A stretch of 64,000 bases of DNA from JAWKSY01 sp041402125 (GCA_041402125.1 JAWKSY010000011.1:101774-165773), one strand, 5' to 3'. Shown: positions 41,325 through 50,771, counted from the first letter of the stretch. Notes: a model not told the origin generated them from the letters alone. Numbers and translations are program-made.

Positions 41325-42934
41325 GCCCCGGACTCCTCGAAGAGGATCTGCAGACCATTCGACGTCGAGGGGCTCGTTCCGAAGGCGCCGCCCTGCAGGT
41401 AGAGGATGACGCCGTCGAGCGCCGGCTGCTCCAGGGAGAGGACGATCTCCCAGACGCCGGTCGCACCGAGCGTCGGGCTCTCGAGCAGGAGGAGGTGCTC
41501 GGGCGCCGGCGAGACGTAGAGCGGCAGTCCCTGGAAGAACTGGAAGAGCGCCGGCTGCAGGCTGACCGCGAGGACGACGCTCGCGAAGGGCGCGCCGCCC
41601 GAGAGACGGAGACGCCCCGCCGTCGGCGTCGCCGCGAAGGGCAGCCACTGCAGCGCGAGCCCGCCCGTCGAGACGCCGTAGGGCTCGGCGCCGCGATGCG
41701 ATACGATCCTCACCGACTGGGGATTCTCGTAGTAGTCGACGATGAGCGCCTCCGGGATGCCGTCGCCGTTGCCGTCGCCCATCGTCTTCCCGAAGAATCC
41801 GAGGTCGGCGAGGACGGAGAAGTCGGCGCCCGACCGCACGTGGTGCTTCAGGATGGGCTCCCGCAGGACGTGATCCCGGACTCCGTCGCCGTTCCAGTCG
41901 AACTCCGCGCTCGGGACGATGCTCGGCACCGCGCTCGACGGGGTCGCCGCCGGCAGCGGGAAGGCATGGAGCACCGAGCCGTCCGCGCTCGAGTAGACCC
42001 GGGCGAGGAGCGCTCCCTGGGACGAGATGATCACGTCGTCGAGGCCGTCGCCGTTCACGTCGCCCGCGCCGGAGACGCCCGTCGCGAAGCGCTCGCCGGC
42101 GGCCGCGCCGTTCCAGAAGCGGAGGTACTGGTAGGTCGCGCCGGAGAGGAGCGCCGCGCCGCCGGCATTCGGCCCGACGAAGGGCGAGGTGCTCGCGCCG
42201 ATGATCAGATCGTCCTCGCCGTCGCCGTCGCCGTCGGCATCGCCGGCGTTGGCGATCGAATCGATGATGTTGAGCCCGTCGACGATGACGTTGACCACGT
42301 TCCCCGTCGCGCCGCTCAGGAAGTGGAGCCGGGTCGGCGCGGCGGGAGATCCGTTCATGAAGGAGAACTGATCCGGGTTGCCGGCGAGGATCACGACCTC
42401 GCCCACGCCGTCGCCGTCGCCGTCCCCGATGCTCGCGATCTGCACCCGAGAGATCCCGTAGGTGGGGCCGTCGGCGACGTCGGCGGACCAGAGGATCATC
42501 CCGTTCGCGCCGGAGATCGCGCGCGCCTCGGGCGTGTCCTGTGCCGGCGTGAACAGGGGATCGAACTTCCGCACCTCCACGAAGTCGCGGACGCCGTCGC
42601 CGTCGAGATCGCCGACCTCCTCGAAGACGTAGTCCACGTAGTGCGCGTCGAGGGTGGACGACAGGGTGCGCACGAAGATGCCGGTCCGGCCCGAGTAGAG
42701 GTTCCAGGTCAGGAGCCCGGTGGCGAAGCTGCTGAACTGCACGGCGCAGTCGGGGAAGCCGTCGCCGTCGATGTCGCCGATCCCCCGCACGGGCGAGTCG
42801 CCCGAGATGCGGAGACTGGGATCGCTGGACCAGGCCCCCAGCGAATGGTCGGGGAAGCTCTGCCCGCGCACCACGGAGGTCGCGGACAGGACCGCCGCCA
42901 CGAGAACGAGGAACCTCGTCTGCTTGCTCGTCAT
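41321..42934 (-). CDS. Secreted FG-GAP repeat protein 1
   Basis: 537 residues. Signal peptide at 1-24 (FLVLVAAVLSATSVVRG). The body is a run of FG-GAP/integrin-alpha-like repeats with calcium loops D-x-D-x-DG: GDIDGDGFPD, GDLDGDGVRD, GDGDGDGVGE, GDADGDGDGED, GDVNGDGLDD, FDWNGDGVRD and GDGNGDGIPE. This is consistent with a seven-bladed beta-propeller on the cell surface. The last 100 residues form a separate beta domain ending STSNGLQILFEESGA, shared with the next gene. ATG at 42934 with GGAGAG 6 nt upstream. Confidence 0.85.
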   Translation of the reverse strand: MTSKQTRFLVLVAAVLSATSVVRGQSFPDHSLGAWSSDPSLRISGDSPVRGIGDIDGDGFPDCAVQFSSFATGLLTWNLYSGRTGIFVRTLSSTLDAHYVDYVFEEVGDLDGDGVRDFVEVRKFDPLFTPAQDTPEARAISGANGMILWSADVADGPTYGISRVQIASIGDGDGDGVGEVVILAGNPDQFSFMNGSPAAPTRLHFLSGATGNVVNVIVDGLNIIDSIANAGDADGDGDGEDDLIIGASTSPFVGPNAGGAALLSGATYQYLRFWNGAAAGERFATGVSGAGDVNGDGLDDVIISSQGALLARVYSSADGSVLHAFPLPAATPSSAVPSIVPSAEFDWNGDGVRDHVLREPILKHHVRSGADFSVLADLGFFGKTMGDGNGDGIPEALIVDYYENPQSVRIVSHRGAEPYGVSTGGLALQWLPFAATPTAGRLRLSGGAPFASVVLAVSLQPALFQFFQGLPLYVSPAPEHLLLLESPTLGATGVWEIVLSLEQPALDGVILYLQGGAFGTSPSTSNGLQILFEESGA

Positions 42935-43029
42935 CGAAATCTCTCCGGGCTCCGAAATCTCCCCGAGTCTCGCCGCTCGGAACATCCCGGTCAAACTCGA
43001 CGTGGATTCTCGGAAGGCGTCGAGCGATC

Positions 43030-44643
43030 TCAGAGCGCGCCCGACTCCTCGAAGAGGAGCCGCAGCCCGTTCGAGGTGGAGGGGTTCGCGCCGAAGTCGC
43101 CGGCCTGGAGGTGGAGCAGGACGCCGTGGAGCGCCGGCTGCTCGAGCGTGAGGGCGCACTCCCAGGCTCCCGTCGCGTCCAGCGTCGGGCTCTCGAGGAG
43201 GACCAGTTCTTCCGGCGCCGGCGAGACGAGGAGCGGCAGCCCCAGGATCGTCTGACCGGAAGCGGGCTGCAGGCTCACCGCGAGCAGGACCGTGGCGAGG
43301 GGCGTTCCTCCCGAGAGGCGGAGCCGTCCCGCCGTCGGGGCGGCGGCGCCGGGGATCCACTCGAGCGCGAGTCCGCCGGTCGAGCTCCCGTAGGGCTGCG
43401 CGCCGCGGCGGGCGACGATCCTCACCGTCTGCGGGACCGTGCTCGTCTCGACGAAGATGCCTTCCGGAAGTCCATCGCCGTTGACGTCACCCATCGGCCG
43501 GCCGAGGTTGAAGAAGTCGGCGAGGATCGCGAAGTCGGTTCCCGACCGGACGAGGTAGCGGGCGACGGGCGTGAACAGGACGTGATCCGGCACTCCGTCG
43601 CCGTTCCAGTCGATGCCCGAGCTCGCCACGATCCGCTCGACGGAGAACGGGGACGGGGCCGTCGGCAAGGGAAACGACTGCAGGACGGATCCATCGGCGG
43701 CGGAGAAGACGCGCGCGAGGAGCGCGCCCGAAGAGGAGATGATCACGTCATCGAGACCGTCGCCGTCCACGTCACCGGCGCCGGAGACTCCCGACCCGAA
43801 TCGCTCGCCGGGCCCCGAACCGGTCCAGAAGCGCAGATACTGGTAGGTCGCCCCGGAGAGGAGCGCCGCGCCGCCGGAGTCCGTTCCGGCCCAGGCCGAG
43901 GAACTCGCCCCGATGACGAGGTCCGTGACGCCGTCCCCGTCCGAGTCACCGGCGGCCGCGATCGAATCGACGATGTTCAGACCGTCGACGATGACGTGGA
44001 CGACGGCCCCGGTCGCACCGCTCAGGAAGAAGAGGCGGGTCGGCGTCGCCGGCGCTCCGTTCAGGAGGTCGATGAAGGTCGGAGGCCCGACGAGGATCGC
44101 GATCTCTCCCACGCCGTCTCCGTCCGAGTCTCCGATCCGCGCGATCTGGACGTTGGAGATCGCGGCCGTGGACAGGACGGCGACCGTCGCGGTCCAGAGG
44201 GTCGCTCCGTTCACGCCCGAGATGGCCCGGGCGGACGGCGCGAGCGGAGGTGGGCCCGTGGAGGGCGCGTACTTCCGCACCTGCACGAGATCGATGACGC
44301 CGTCCCCGTCGAGATCCCCGACGTCCTCGAAGGCGTACTCGAGCCAATCCGCACCGGGATGGATCGCGAGCGTCCGGACGAAGGATCCGGTGGCTCCCGA
44401 GTGGAGACGCCAGGACTGCTGCCCGGTCGTGACGTCATTCACATGGACTGCGCACTCCGGGTGTCCATCACCGTCGAGATCCCGGACCGCGCGGACGGAC
44501 GACGTGCCGACCTTGGTGAGCGCCGGCATGCCGTTGGAGTAGGTTCCCACGGGCCACTCGGGAAACTGCTGCGCCGCCAGCGGTGACGCGACGACAAGAA
44601 GTATCGCCACCGGAACGAGGAGGACTGCGATCGGATTGCTCAT
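43030..44643 (-). CDS. Secreted FG-GAP repeat protein 2
   Basis: 537 residues, exactly the length of its neighbour and co-linear with it, clearly a tandem duplicate. Signal peptide (LLVPVAILLVVASPLAA). Calcium loops include RDLDGDGHPE, GDLDGDGVID, GDSDGDGVGE, GDSDGDGVTD, GDVDGDGLDD, IDWNGDGVPD and GDVNGDGLPE. Shared segments include SGATYQYLRFW, SGVSGAGDV and STSNGL at the end. ATG at 44643 with GAGGAG 6 nt upstream. About 95 bp separate the two copies. It probably forms a surface beta-propeller; the partner is unknown. Confidence 0.85.
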   Translation of the reverse strand: MSNPIAVLLVPVAILLVVASPLAAQQFPEWPVGTYSNGMPALTKVGTSSVRAVRDLDGDGHPECAVHVNDVTTGQQSWRLHSGATGSFVRTLAIHPGADWLEYAFEDVGDLDGDGVIDLVQVRKYAPSTGPPPLAPSARAISGVNGATLWTATVAVLSTAAISNVQIARIGDSDGDGVGEIAILVGPPTFIDLLNGAPATPTRLFFLSGATGAVVHVIVDGLNIVDSIAAAGDSDGDGVTDLVIGASSSAWAGTDSGGAALLSGATYQYLRFWTGSGPGERFGSGVSGAGDVDGDGLDDVIISSSGALLARVFSAADGSVLQSFPLPTAPSPFSVERIVASSGIDWNGDGVPDHVLFTPVARYLVRSGTDFAILADFFNLGRPMGDVNGDGLPEGIFVETSTVPQTVRIVARRGAQPYGSSTGGLALEWIPGAAAPTAGRLRLSGGTPLATVLLAVSLQPASGQTILGLPLLVSPAPEELVLLESPTLDATGAWECALTLEQPALHGVLLHLQAGDFGANPSTSNGLRLLFEESGAL

Positions 44644-44821
44644 CGGCGACTCCTCGCGCCGGATGGAGGACCCGCGATTGTCGCCCGCCTCGGCGACCGG
44701 GGTCAAGGTCCGTGGGGCGCGGAGAGCGCCGCGCGACGACGGTGAACGCGATCATCCCCCGCCCCCTCGTCGGCCCGGGGGTCGAGAGCATTCGCCGCCG
44801 GCCCGCCGGAGTTCCGGAACC

Positions 44822-45985
44822 TCACCGGAGGGAGCGGTCCCCACCGGCCTCCGCCAGGCTCCGCGCGGCGCGCGGCCCGAGGACGAACCAGAAGAGCAGC
44901 GCGAGACCGAGCCAGGCGCCCCAGGCGCCGAGCAGGAGACCGGTCGATCGAGGATGGCGTCCGAGCGCCTCGAGGTTCCAGCTCACCGCGACGACGGCGG
45001 AGGTCGCGGCGGCGCCGAGGGCCGTCCAGTTCGGGCGTCGCTCGAGCAGATGGCGGGCCGCGAGGATCGGGCCGAGCGAGACCGCGAGGAGCTTCATCGC
45101 GACGGTCATCATCGAGGTCGCGGCCGCGATCGCGGCGTCATCACCGAGATGCCGGTGAACGAAGAGCCGGGCTCCCGCTCCGACGAGAAGCGGCCCGAGC
45201 CAGAACCCGGTCGAGAGGGTCTTCCGCAGGCGACGGAATCGCGGGTGGTTCGACCAGGAATGCACGCTCTGGAAGTGGGTGTTCGTGGCCCCGCAAGCGG
45301 AGCAGCTCCAGGAGCGTCCCTGCTTCGCGCGGGAGGGATGGTGACAGTGAAGACAGACTCGGAGGTCGGCGCGGTCGAGATTCTCCTTCTCGCCCCCCGG
45401 GACGGGAACGCCGACGAAGCGATCACGCAGGGCGGGATCGGCGCCCCGTCGGATCCAGGAGGACTGATACCGGCGGAACGCTCGGGGCCCGAAGGCGATC
45501 ACCGAGACGATCGCGCCGGCGACCGTCAACGGGACGAGACTCGCCCCCCGAGGCAGGGCCGCGGCGACGATCAGGACGGGCACGAGCCAGATGCCCAGGG
45601 TGATCCTCCAGACGATGGCGGCGCCGAAGCTGTGGTCGCGGCGCCGCAACAGCGAGATCGTCTTCCAGAGGACGGCGCCGTAGCCGGCGACGCCGAGGAG
45701 ATAGAACCACCGGACCTTCCTCACCCCGTGCCCGGGGACGACCATGGTCGAGAAGATGCTCCCGAGGAGCAGCAGGAAGACGAGCAGGAGCAGTCCCTTG
45801 AGGAATCGCTCCCACCGGTGGACGCCCGGATGCAGCGTCCAGTACTCGCGGCGATCGGCGCGTCGGCTCCGTCCGTGGCAATGCGGGCAGACGAGCGTGC
45901 CCTCGACGTCCTCGACGTCCGCCGAGAAGCAGTGGAGGCAGTAGCGCGCGGGAAGGAGATCCCGTTCCGAACCCGCGTGACTCAC
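44822..45985 (-). CDS. Double zinc-ribbon integral membrane protein (paralogue B, modules swapped)
   Basis: 387 residues. Here the ARYC-type ribbon (ARYCLHCFSADVEDVEGTL ... CPHCHGRS, then YWTLHPGVHRWERF) is N-terminal and is followed by TM helices. The other ribbon (VCLHCHHPSRAKQGRSWSCSACGATNTHFQ, then SWSNHPRFRR) is central, also followed by TM helices. The order is the reverse of paralogues A and C. The start is GTG 45985, overlapping the stop of paralogue C (GTGA), with GGAGG upstream. Function is unknown. Confidence 0.75.
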   Translation of the reverse strand: MSHAGSERDLLPARYCLHCFSADVEDVEGTLVCPHCHGRSRRADRREYWTLHPGVHRWERFLKGLLLLVFLLLLGSIFSTMVVPGHGVRKVRWFYLLGVAGYGAVLWKTISLLRRRDHSFGAAIVWRITLGIWLVPVLIVAAALPRGASLVPLTVAGAIVSVIAFGPRAFRRYQSSWIRRGADPALRDRFVGVPVPGGEKENLDRADLRVCLHCHHPSRAKQGRSWSCSACGATNTHFQSVHSWSNHPRFRRLRKTLSTGFWLGPLLVGAGARLFVHRHLGDDAAIAAATSMMTVAMKLLAVSLGPILAARHLLERRPNWTALGAAATSAVVAVSWNLEALGRHPRSTGLLLGAWGAWLGLALLFWFVLGPRAARSLAEAGGDRSLR

Positions 45986-47055
45986 GACGCCGTCCTCCGG
46001 ACGGCGCGGCCGCGACGGATGCGGCGGTCCTTGTGGCGCGCGAGGACGGGGCCCGACGCGGCGGAGAGGACGGCCGCGCCGAGGAACCAGGGCCCGCCTC
46101 CCTCGAGCGAGGGTGCGCCCTGGGGCGGCGCGATGACGAGGAGGAGCGCTCCCCCGCCGAGGAAGACGAGCGTCCAGATCAGCGAGGGCGAGAAGTCGTG
46201 GTGGTGCAGGCGGAGCGTCGAGAGGGTGAGCCAGGCGAGGTAGCCGAGGATCGGCGTGGCCAGGACGAATATGCCGACGAAGGTCGAGACGGGATCGCCC
46301 AGGTGACCGTCGCAGGCGGAGACCGCGAATCCCAGTCCCAGCGCGACGACGCCGATCCGGAGCGCGCGTTCGAGACGCTCGTAGCGATGGTTGAGGTTCC
46401 AGTAGAGGCGCCGGTCCGAGACACGGCTGAGACCGGCGCAATCCCGGCACCGCAGTGACCTTCCCGCTCTCTACGTCGTGCGAGAAGCAGTAGAGGCAGT
46501 AGCGCGGAAGCGCGGCGAGCTGGTGGAGTCGGGCGGGAAGCGCGCCCCCGGATCGACGCGCGTGAAGGAGTGCGTCTCGGCCAGCACGTGGACCTCGCCT
46601 CGCGCGGTGGCCGCCCAGAGCGACACCGCGGCCGCGATTCCGAGCAACCAGGGCAGGAGCAGGAAGACGGTGGGCGCGTCCGGCGGCGCGAACGCCTCGG
46701 CGTTCATCGCGACGAGGACGAGCAGCCCGAGGAAGGTCGCCACGAGCGGCAGCCAGTGGCGTCGCCGCTGCCGCGCCCCGTGCGCGAGGAAGGCGGGGGC
46801 GATGCCGAAGACCCAGAGCGTGGGCGCGATCTCCTCGCTCGCGCCGCCCGGCGCCAGCGCCCAGGCGATCGCCGGGTAGACCCAGAAGAAGAGGATGAGG
46901 ATCCGCTCGCGCCGGACGAGGCGCGGATGGCGCGACCAGTCGATTCCGGAGAGCGCCTGCGAGTTGGTGCGTCCGCAGCGCAGGCAGACCCAGCGCCGCG
47001 CCGCGCCGTCCGGGCGGGGTCCGTGGCAGTGGAGACATCCGGTCGCGGGCGTCAT
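45982..47055 (-). pseudogene. Double zinc-ribbon membrane protein (paralogue C), interrupted by two compensating frameshifts
   Basis: Would be 357 residues. The start (ATGCLHCHGPRPDG ... CLRCGRTNSQALSGIDWSRHPRL plus TM helices) and the end (RCRDCAGLSRVSDRRLYWNLNHRYERLE plus TM helices to RRTAS) are in one frame. That frame hits a TAG at 46471-46473. The expected middle, LPRYCLYCFSHDVESG, is in another frame. One missing base near 46510-46545 and one extra base near 46455-46470 would restore it. The GTGA coupling to paralogue B is intact. This is either sequence error or recent decay. The first 195 residues are readable from ATG 47055. Confidence 0.7.
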
Positions 47056-47111
47056 GCGAGCCTCCTCGGGGGCTCATTCGCGCCCGGCGGAGATTATCCC
47101 GCGGCGAGCCG

Positions 47112-47224
47112 GGATGCACGTACGGTGCCAGGCACCCGATGTGCATCCGCGGCGCGCCTGCGCGCGCCGCCGGCCCTCTCGGGCCGGGGATGCACATCGG
47201 GTGCCTGGCACCGTACGTGCATCC
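47112..47224. repeat. REPIN-like perfect 37-bp inverted pair, class GGTGCCAGGCACC
   Basis: Arms 47112-47148 and 47188-47224 are exact reverse complements. Each arm is itself palindromic (GGATGCAC...GTGCATCC around GGTGCCAGGCACC). The 39-nt spacer contains GGCGCGCCTGCGCGCGCC and GGCCCTCTCGGGCC. It lies in the 211-bp gap between the zinc-ribbon gene and the hydroxylase operon. Confidence 0.92.
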
Positions 47225-47266
47225 GCGAGGGACGCCGGGCACGTCGGACGTGCCTGGCGCGGCAGG

Positions 47267-48253
47267 TCAGGCGGAGAGCTCGCGGAGGATGCCGACGACG
47301 TAGCGCTCGACCATCTTCGCCCGCCAGATGTGGACGTAGTCGGTGTTGTCGAGCGGGGACGCGGGCTTGCGCGCGAGCTTGGCGGCCTCGTCGAGGAGGG
47401 CGTCGCCGAGGACCTGGCCGCGGAGGAGGTCCTCGGCCTCGGCCGCGCGCACCGGAGCGGAACGCACCGCGCCGAGCCAGATCGCGACGTCCTTCACCGT
47501 CTTGCCGTCGGCCTCGAGCTCGAGCGAGCAGGCCACGCCGAGGACGGGGTAGTCGATCGAACCCCGACGGCGGAGCTTCCAGTAGGTCGTCTTCCGCGCG
47601 CCGGGCGCCGGCACGTGGATCTCGGTGAGGATCTCGTCACGACGCTTCGCGAGGTAGTTGATGCCGTCGTCGACGTAGAGTTCCTCGAGCGGGATCGTGC
47701 GCGCGCCCGCCGCCGAGACGAGGGTGACGCTCGCCCCGAGCGCGAGGAAGGCCGGCGCGGAGTCCGTCGAGGAGACGGCCCAGCAGCGCGGGGAGTTCGG
47801 CGCGACCCAGCAGACCTCGCCCTTCTCCTTCATGCAGTAGTCGATCGAGCGCCGCCACTCCTCGTTCTGGTTGTAGTAGGTGCAGCGGGTGTCGAGGCAG
47901 AGGTTGCCGCCGATCGTGCCCATGTTGCGGAGCACGGGCGAGGAGATCGAGGCGATCGCGCGGGCGAGACCGGGGAAGCGGTCGGCCAGGCGGGGATCGG
48001 CGACGAGGTCGGTCAGCGAGGTCATCGCGCCGATCACGAGGCCGCCGTCCGCGGTCTCGCGGACGCCGAAGAGCGCGCGCACCTTGGCGAGCGAAACGAC
48101 GGTCTCGGCGCCCTGGTGGCGACGCTTCATGTTCGGCCAGAGATCGGTGCCGCCGGCCACGAGCCGCGTGCTCTGCGGGGCCTCGGCCAGGATCGCGGCC
48201 GCGTCCTCGACGCTCTCGGGCATCTCGAAGCGGAATGCGGGCAGGCGCATCAT
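47267..48253 (-). CDS. FAD-binding subunit of a molybdenum hydroxylase (HcrB-like)
   Basis: 328 residues. FAD-binding loops RLVAGGTDLWPNMK and NMGTIGGNLCLDTRC, with a CoxM C-terminal domain. After the second loop is a Cys-rich insertion (CLDTRCTYYNQNEEWR, IDYCMKEKGEVC, SPRCWAVSSTD) with five Cys. It resembles the insertion that holds an extra [4Fe-4S] cluster in the beta subunit of 4-hydroxybenzoyl-CoA reductase, so the enzyme may be a reductase of an aromatic CoA ester rather than a xanthine or CO dehydrogenase. ATG at 48253 overlaps the stop of the large subunit (ATGA). The cytoplasmic heterotrimer passes electrons between Fe-S, FAD and molybdenum. Confidence 0.9.
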   Translation of the reverse strand: MMRLPAFRFEMPESVEDAAAILAEAPQSTRLVAGGTDLWPNMKRRHQGAETVVSLAKVRALFGVRETADGGLVIGAMTSLTDLVADPRLADRFPGLARAIASISSPVLRNMGTIGGNLCLDTRCTYYNQNEEWRRSIDYCMKEKGEVCWVAPNSPRCWAVSSTDSAPAFLALGASVTLVSAAGARTIPLEELYVDDGINYLAKRRDEILTEIHVPAPGARKTTYWKLRRRGSIDYPVLGVACSLELEADGKTVKDVAIWLGAVRSAPVRAAEAEDLLRGQVLGDALLDEAAKLARKPASPLDNTDYVHIWRAKMVERYVVGILRELSA

Positions 48254-50646
48254 CGGTCGGACCCTCCGGTCACCTTGCGATAGTCCTTCATGGTGCCGCG
48301 GTCGCGGCGCAGCCCCGTCTCCTCGGTGTTCGTCGCCTTGCCGTCGCCGCCCTCGGCGGGCGTCGGCACGCGCAGCGGCGTCCCGAACTCGTAGCCGGGG
48401 AAGGCGCCGGGGCCGTAGCGGGCTGGCTGGCCCCGCTCCTTCTTGCGGAGCGCGTCGAGGATCATGTGCGGTCCGATCGGGACCTGATCGACGCGCACGC
48501 CGACGGCGTCGAAGATCGCGTTGGCGAGCGCGGGCATGATCGGCAGGAGCGGTCCCTGACCGACCTCCTTGGCGCCGAAGGGCCCGTTCGGATCGGGATC
48601 CTCGATGACGTAGCTCGTCATCTTCGGCATCTCGAGGAAGGTCGGGCTCTTGTATTCGAGCAGCGACGGGAACTTGTGGACGAGGGCGTCGCTGCGCTTC
48701 GGGGGCAGGCGGCGGTAGGCCATCTCCTCCATCGTCGCCTCGCCGAGGCCCATGTAGATGCTGCCCTCGATCTGCCCCATCACGCTCGCGGCGTTGATGC
48801 TCACGCCGACGTCGTGCGCCATCCAGACGTGCTCGACGCGGTAGAGACCCGAGTCGGGATCGACCTCCACCTCGAGGACGCAGGCGCTGTAGGAGTAGGC
48901 GGGCGAGGGGCCGACGCCCGCGCCGCGGTACTTGCCCGGCGAGCGCGGCGGGATGTAGGAGCCCGTCGTGCCCAGGGTGCCGAACTCGCTCTCGGCGCAG
49001 ATGACCGCGTCGGGCCAGTCCATTCCCTTCTCGGGGTCCTGGCTGTCGAAGACGCGGCGATCGCAGAAGACGAGGCGCGAGGCCGGGACCTCGAGCTTCG
49101 CCGCGACGGCCTTGGCGATCATCTCCTTCGCGCGCTCCGCGGCCTGGATGGCGGCGTTGCCGACCATCAGCGTGACGCGCGAGGAGTAGCTGCCGAGGTC
49201 GACCGGGGTGAGATCGGTGTCGGCGACGCAGAGGCGGATGTCCTTCAGGTCGATGCCGAGCACCTCGGCGACGCAGGCCGCGAGGACGGTGTCCGAACCC
49301 TGCCCGATCTCGGTCTCGCCGCAGAAGACGGCGACGCCGCCCGAGCGGTCGAGCTTGATCTGCACGCCCGAGTGGGGCATGTGGTTCCAGTAGATCGGCA
49401 GGCCGGCGCCCGAGAGATAGGAGCTGCAGGCGAGGCCGAGGCCGCGTCCCTCGGGGAGCTTGCCGTAGCGCTCCTTCCAGCCCGATCCCGCGACGACGGC
49501 CTCGATGCACTTGCCGAGGCCGATCGAGCCCACCTTCAGGTAGTTCGCGGTGATGGTGCCCGGCTCGACCAGGTTGCGCAGGCGCAGCTCGGCCGGGTCG
49601 ATGCCGAGCGCGTGGGCCGCCTTGTCGAGGTGCGTCTCGAAGCCGAAGCGGGGCTGCGGCGTACCGTGGCCGCGCTTCGGACCGCAGGGCGGCTTGTTCG
49701 TGAAGGCGCGGATGGAGTCGAAGCGGTACTTCGGGAGCTGGTAGGTCACCGTCTGCAGCGCGCCGGTGTAGTAGGTGCTGGCGACGCCGTAGCTGCCGTA
49801 GCTGCCGCCGTCGAGCGCGGTCTTCAGGTGCTGGGCCGTCATCGACCCGTCCTTCTTGAAGCCGGTGCGCACCCAGCCCTGCACCTGGTGGCGTCCGCGG
49901 TGGCAGTAGAAGACTTCCTCGCGGGTGAGGCAGATCTTGACCGGCCGGCCGAGCTGGAGCGCCATCTTCGCGGCGCAGATCTCGTGGTTGAAGGGGTCGG
50001 ACTTGCCGCCGAAGCCGCCGCCGTTCGGAGCCGCGATGATGCGGACGTGCGAGGCCGGGATGCCGAGCACCTTCGTCACCGCGCGGTGGAGATAGTGCGG
50101 CGTCTGCGTCGAGGAGTAGAGCGTGATCTTGCCGTCGAGCTCGGGGATCGCGACCGTCGCGTGCTGCTCCATCGGCAGGTGGGTGTTGCCCTCGAAGAAG
50201 AAGTCGTCCTCGAGGATGACGTCGGCCTCCTCGAAGCCCGCCTCGACCTCACCGAACTCCATCGAGACGACCTTGTGGAGGTTGCCGTCGTCGCCGTACT
50301 CGTGGATGAGGTGCTCGCGCTCCTCGATCGCCTCCTCGACGCTGGAGACGGTGTGGAGCGGCTCGTACTCGACCTCGACGGCGAGGGCGGCCTCGATGGC
50401 CTGATCCTCGGTGCGCGCGGCGACGGCGATGATCGGATCGCCGACGAAGCGCACCTTGTCGATGCAGAGGGCGTGCTCGTCGTGTGAGACGGGCAGGATG
50501 CCGAAGCTCGTCGGCATCTGGTGGCCGTAGAGGAAGCCGAGCACGCCGGGCATCGCCTCGGCGCGGCGCACGTCGACCTTCAGGATCTTCGCGTGGGGTC
50601 GCGTCAGGCCGCACAGGCGCATGTGGACCATCCGCGGGACCTTCAT
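48250..50646 (-). CDS. Molybdopterin-binding large subunit of a molybdenum hydroxylase
   Basis: 798 residues are readable from ATG 50646 (VPRMVHMRLCGLTRPHAKI), but the true N-terminus lies upstream. GTG 50771 with GAGGAGA opens ADHELKGQSEGVAAG and TLVDGESKVTG, which joins to RRTIFADDM in this frame if one base is missing near 50670. Signatures: GGGFGGK, GRHQVQG, ETEIGQGSDT, GPFGAKEVGQGPLLP. In the last motif the usual catalytic Glu of the GxGE segment reads Gln. Works with the FAD subunit and the broken [2Fe-2S] subunit. Substrate uncertain. Confidence 0.88.
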   Translation of the reverse strand: MKVPRMVHMRLCGLTRPHAKILKVDVRRAEAMPGVLGFLYGHQMPTSFGILPVSHDEHALCIDKVRFVGDPIIAVAARTEDQAIEAALAVEVEYEPLHTVSSVEEAIEEREHLIHEYGDDGNLHKVVSMEFGEVEAGFEEADVILEDDFFFEGNTHLPMEQHATVAIPELDGKITLYSSTQTPHYLHRAVTKVLGIPASHVRIIAAPNGGGFGGKSDPFNHEICAAKMALQLGRPVKICLTREEVFYCHRGRHQVQGWVRTGFKKDGSMTAQHLKTALDGGSYGSYGVASTYYTGALQTVTYQLPKYRFDSIRAFTNKPPCGPKRGHGTPQPRFGFETHLDKAAHALGIDPAELRLRNLVEPGTITANYLKVGSIGLGKCIEAVVAGSGWKERYGKLPEGRGLGLACSSYLSGAGLPIYWNHMPHSGVQIKLDRSGGVAVFCGETEIGQGSDTVLAACVAEVLGIDLKDIRLCVADTDLTPVDLGSYSSRVTLMVGNAAIQAAERAKEMIAKAVAAKLEVPASRLVFCDRRVFDSQDPEKGMDWPDAVICAESEFGTLGTTGSYIPPRSPGKYRGAGVGPSPAYSYSACVLEVEVDPDSGLYRVEHVWMAHDVGVSINAASVMGQIEGSIYMGLGEATMEEMAYRRLPPKRSDALVHKFPSLLEYKSPTFLEMPKMTSYVIEDPDPNGPFGAKEVGQGPLLPIMPALANAIFDAVGVRVDQVPIGPHMILDALRKKERGQPARYGPGAFPGYEFGTPLRVPTPAEGGDGKATNTEETGLRRDRGTMKDYRKVTGGSDR

Positions 50647-50771
50647 GTCGTCCGCGAAGATCGTGCGCCGGTGACCTTCGACTCGCCGTCGACCAGCGTC
50701 GGTAGGGCCGACCAGGATTGAGGGCCTGCCGCGACGCCCTCGCTCTGGCCCTTCAGCTCGTGATCAGCCAC

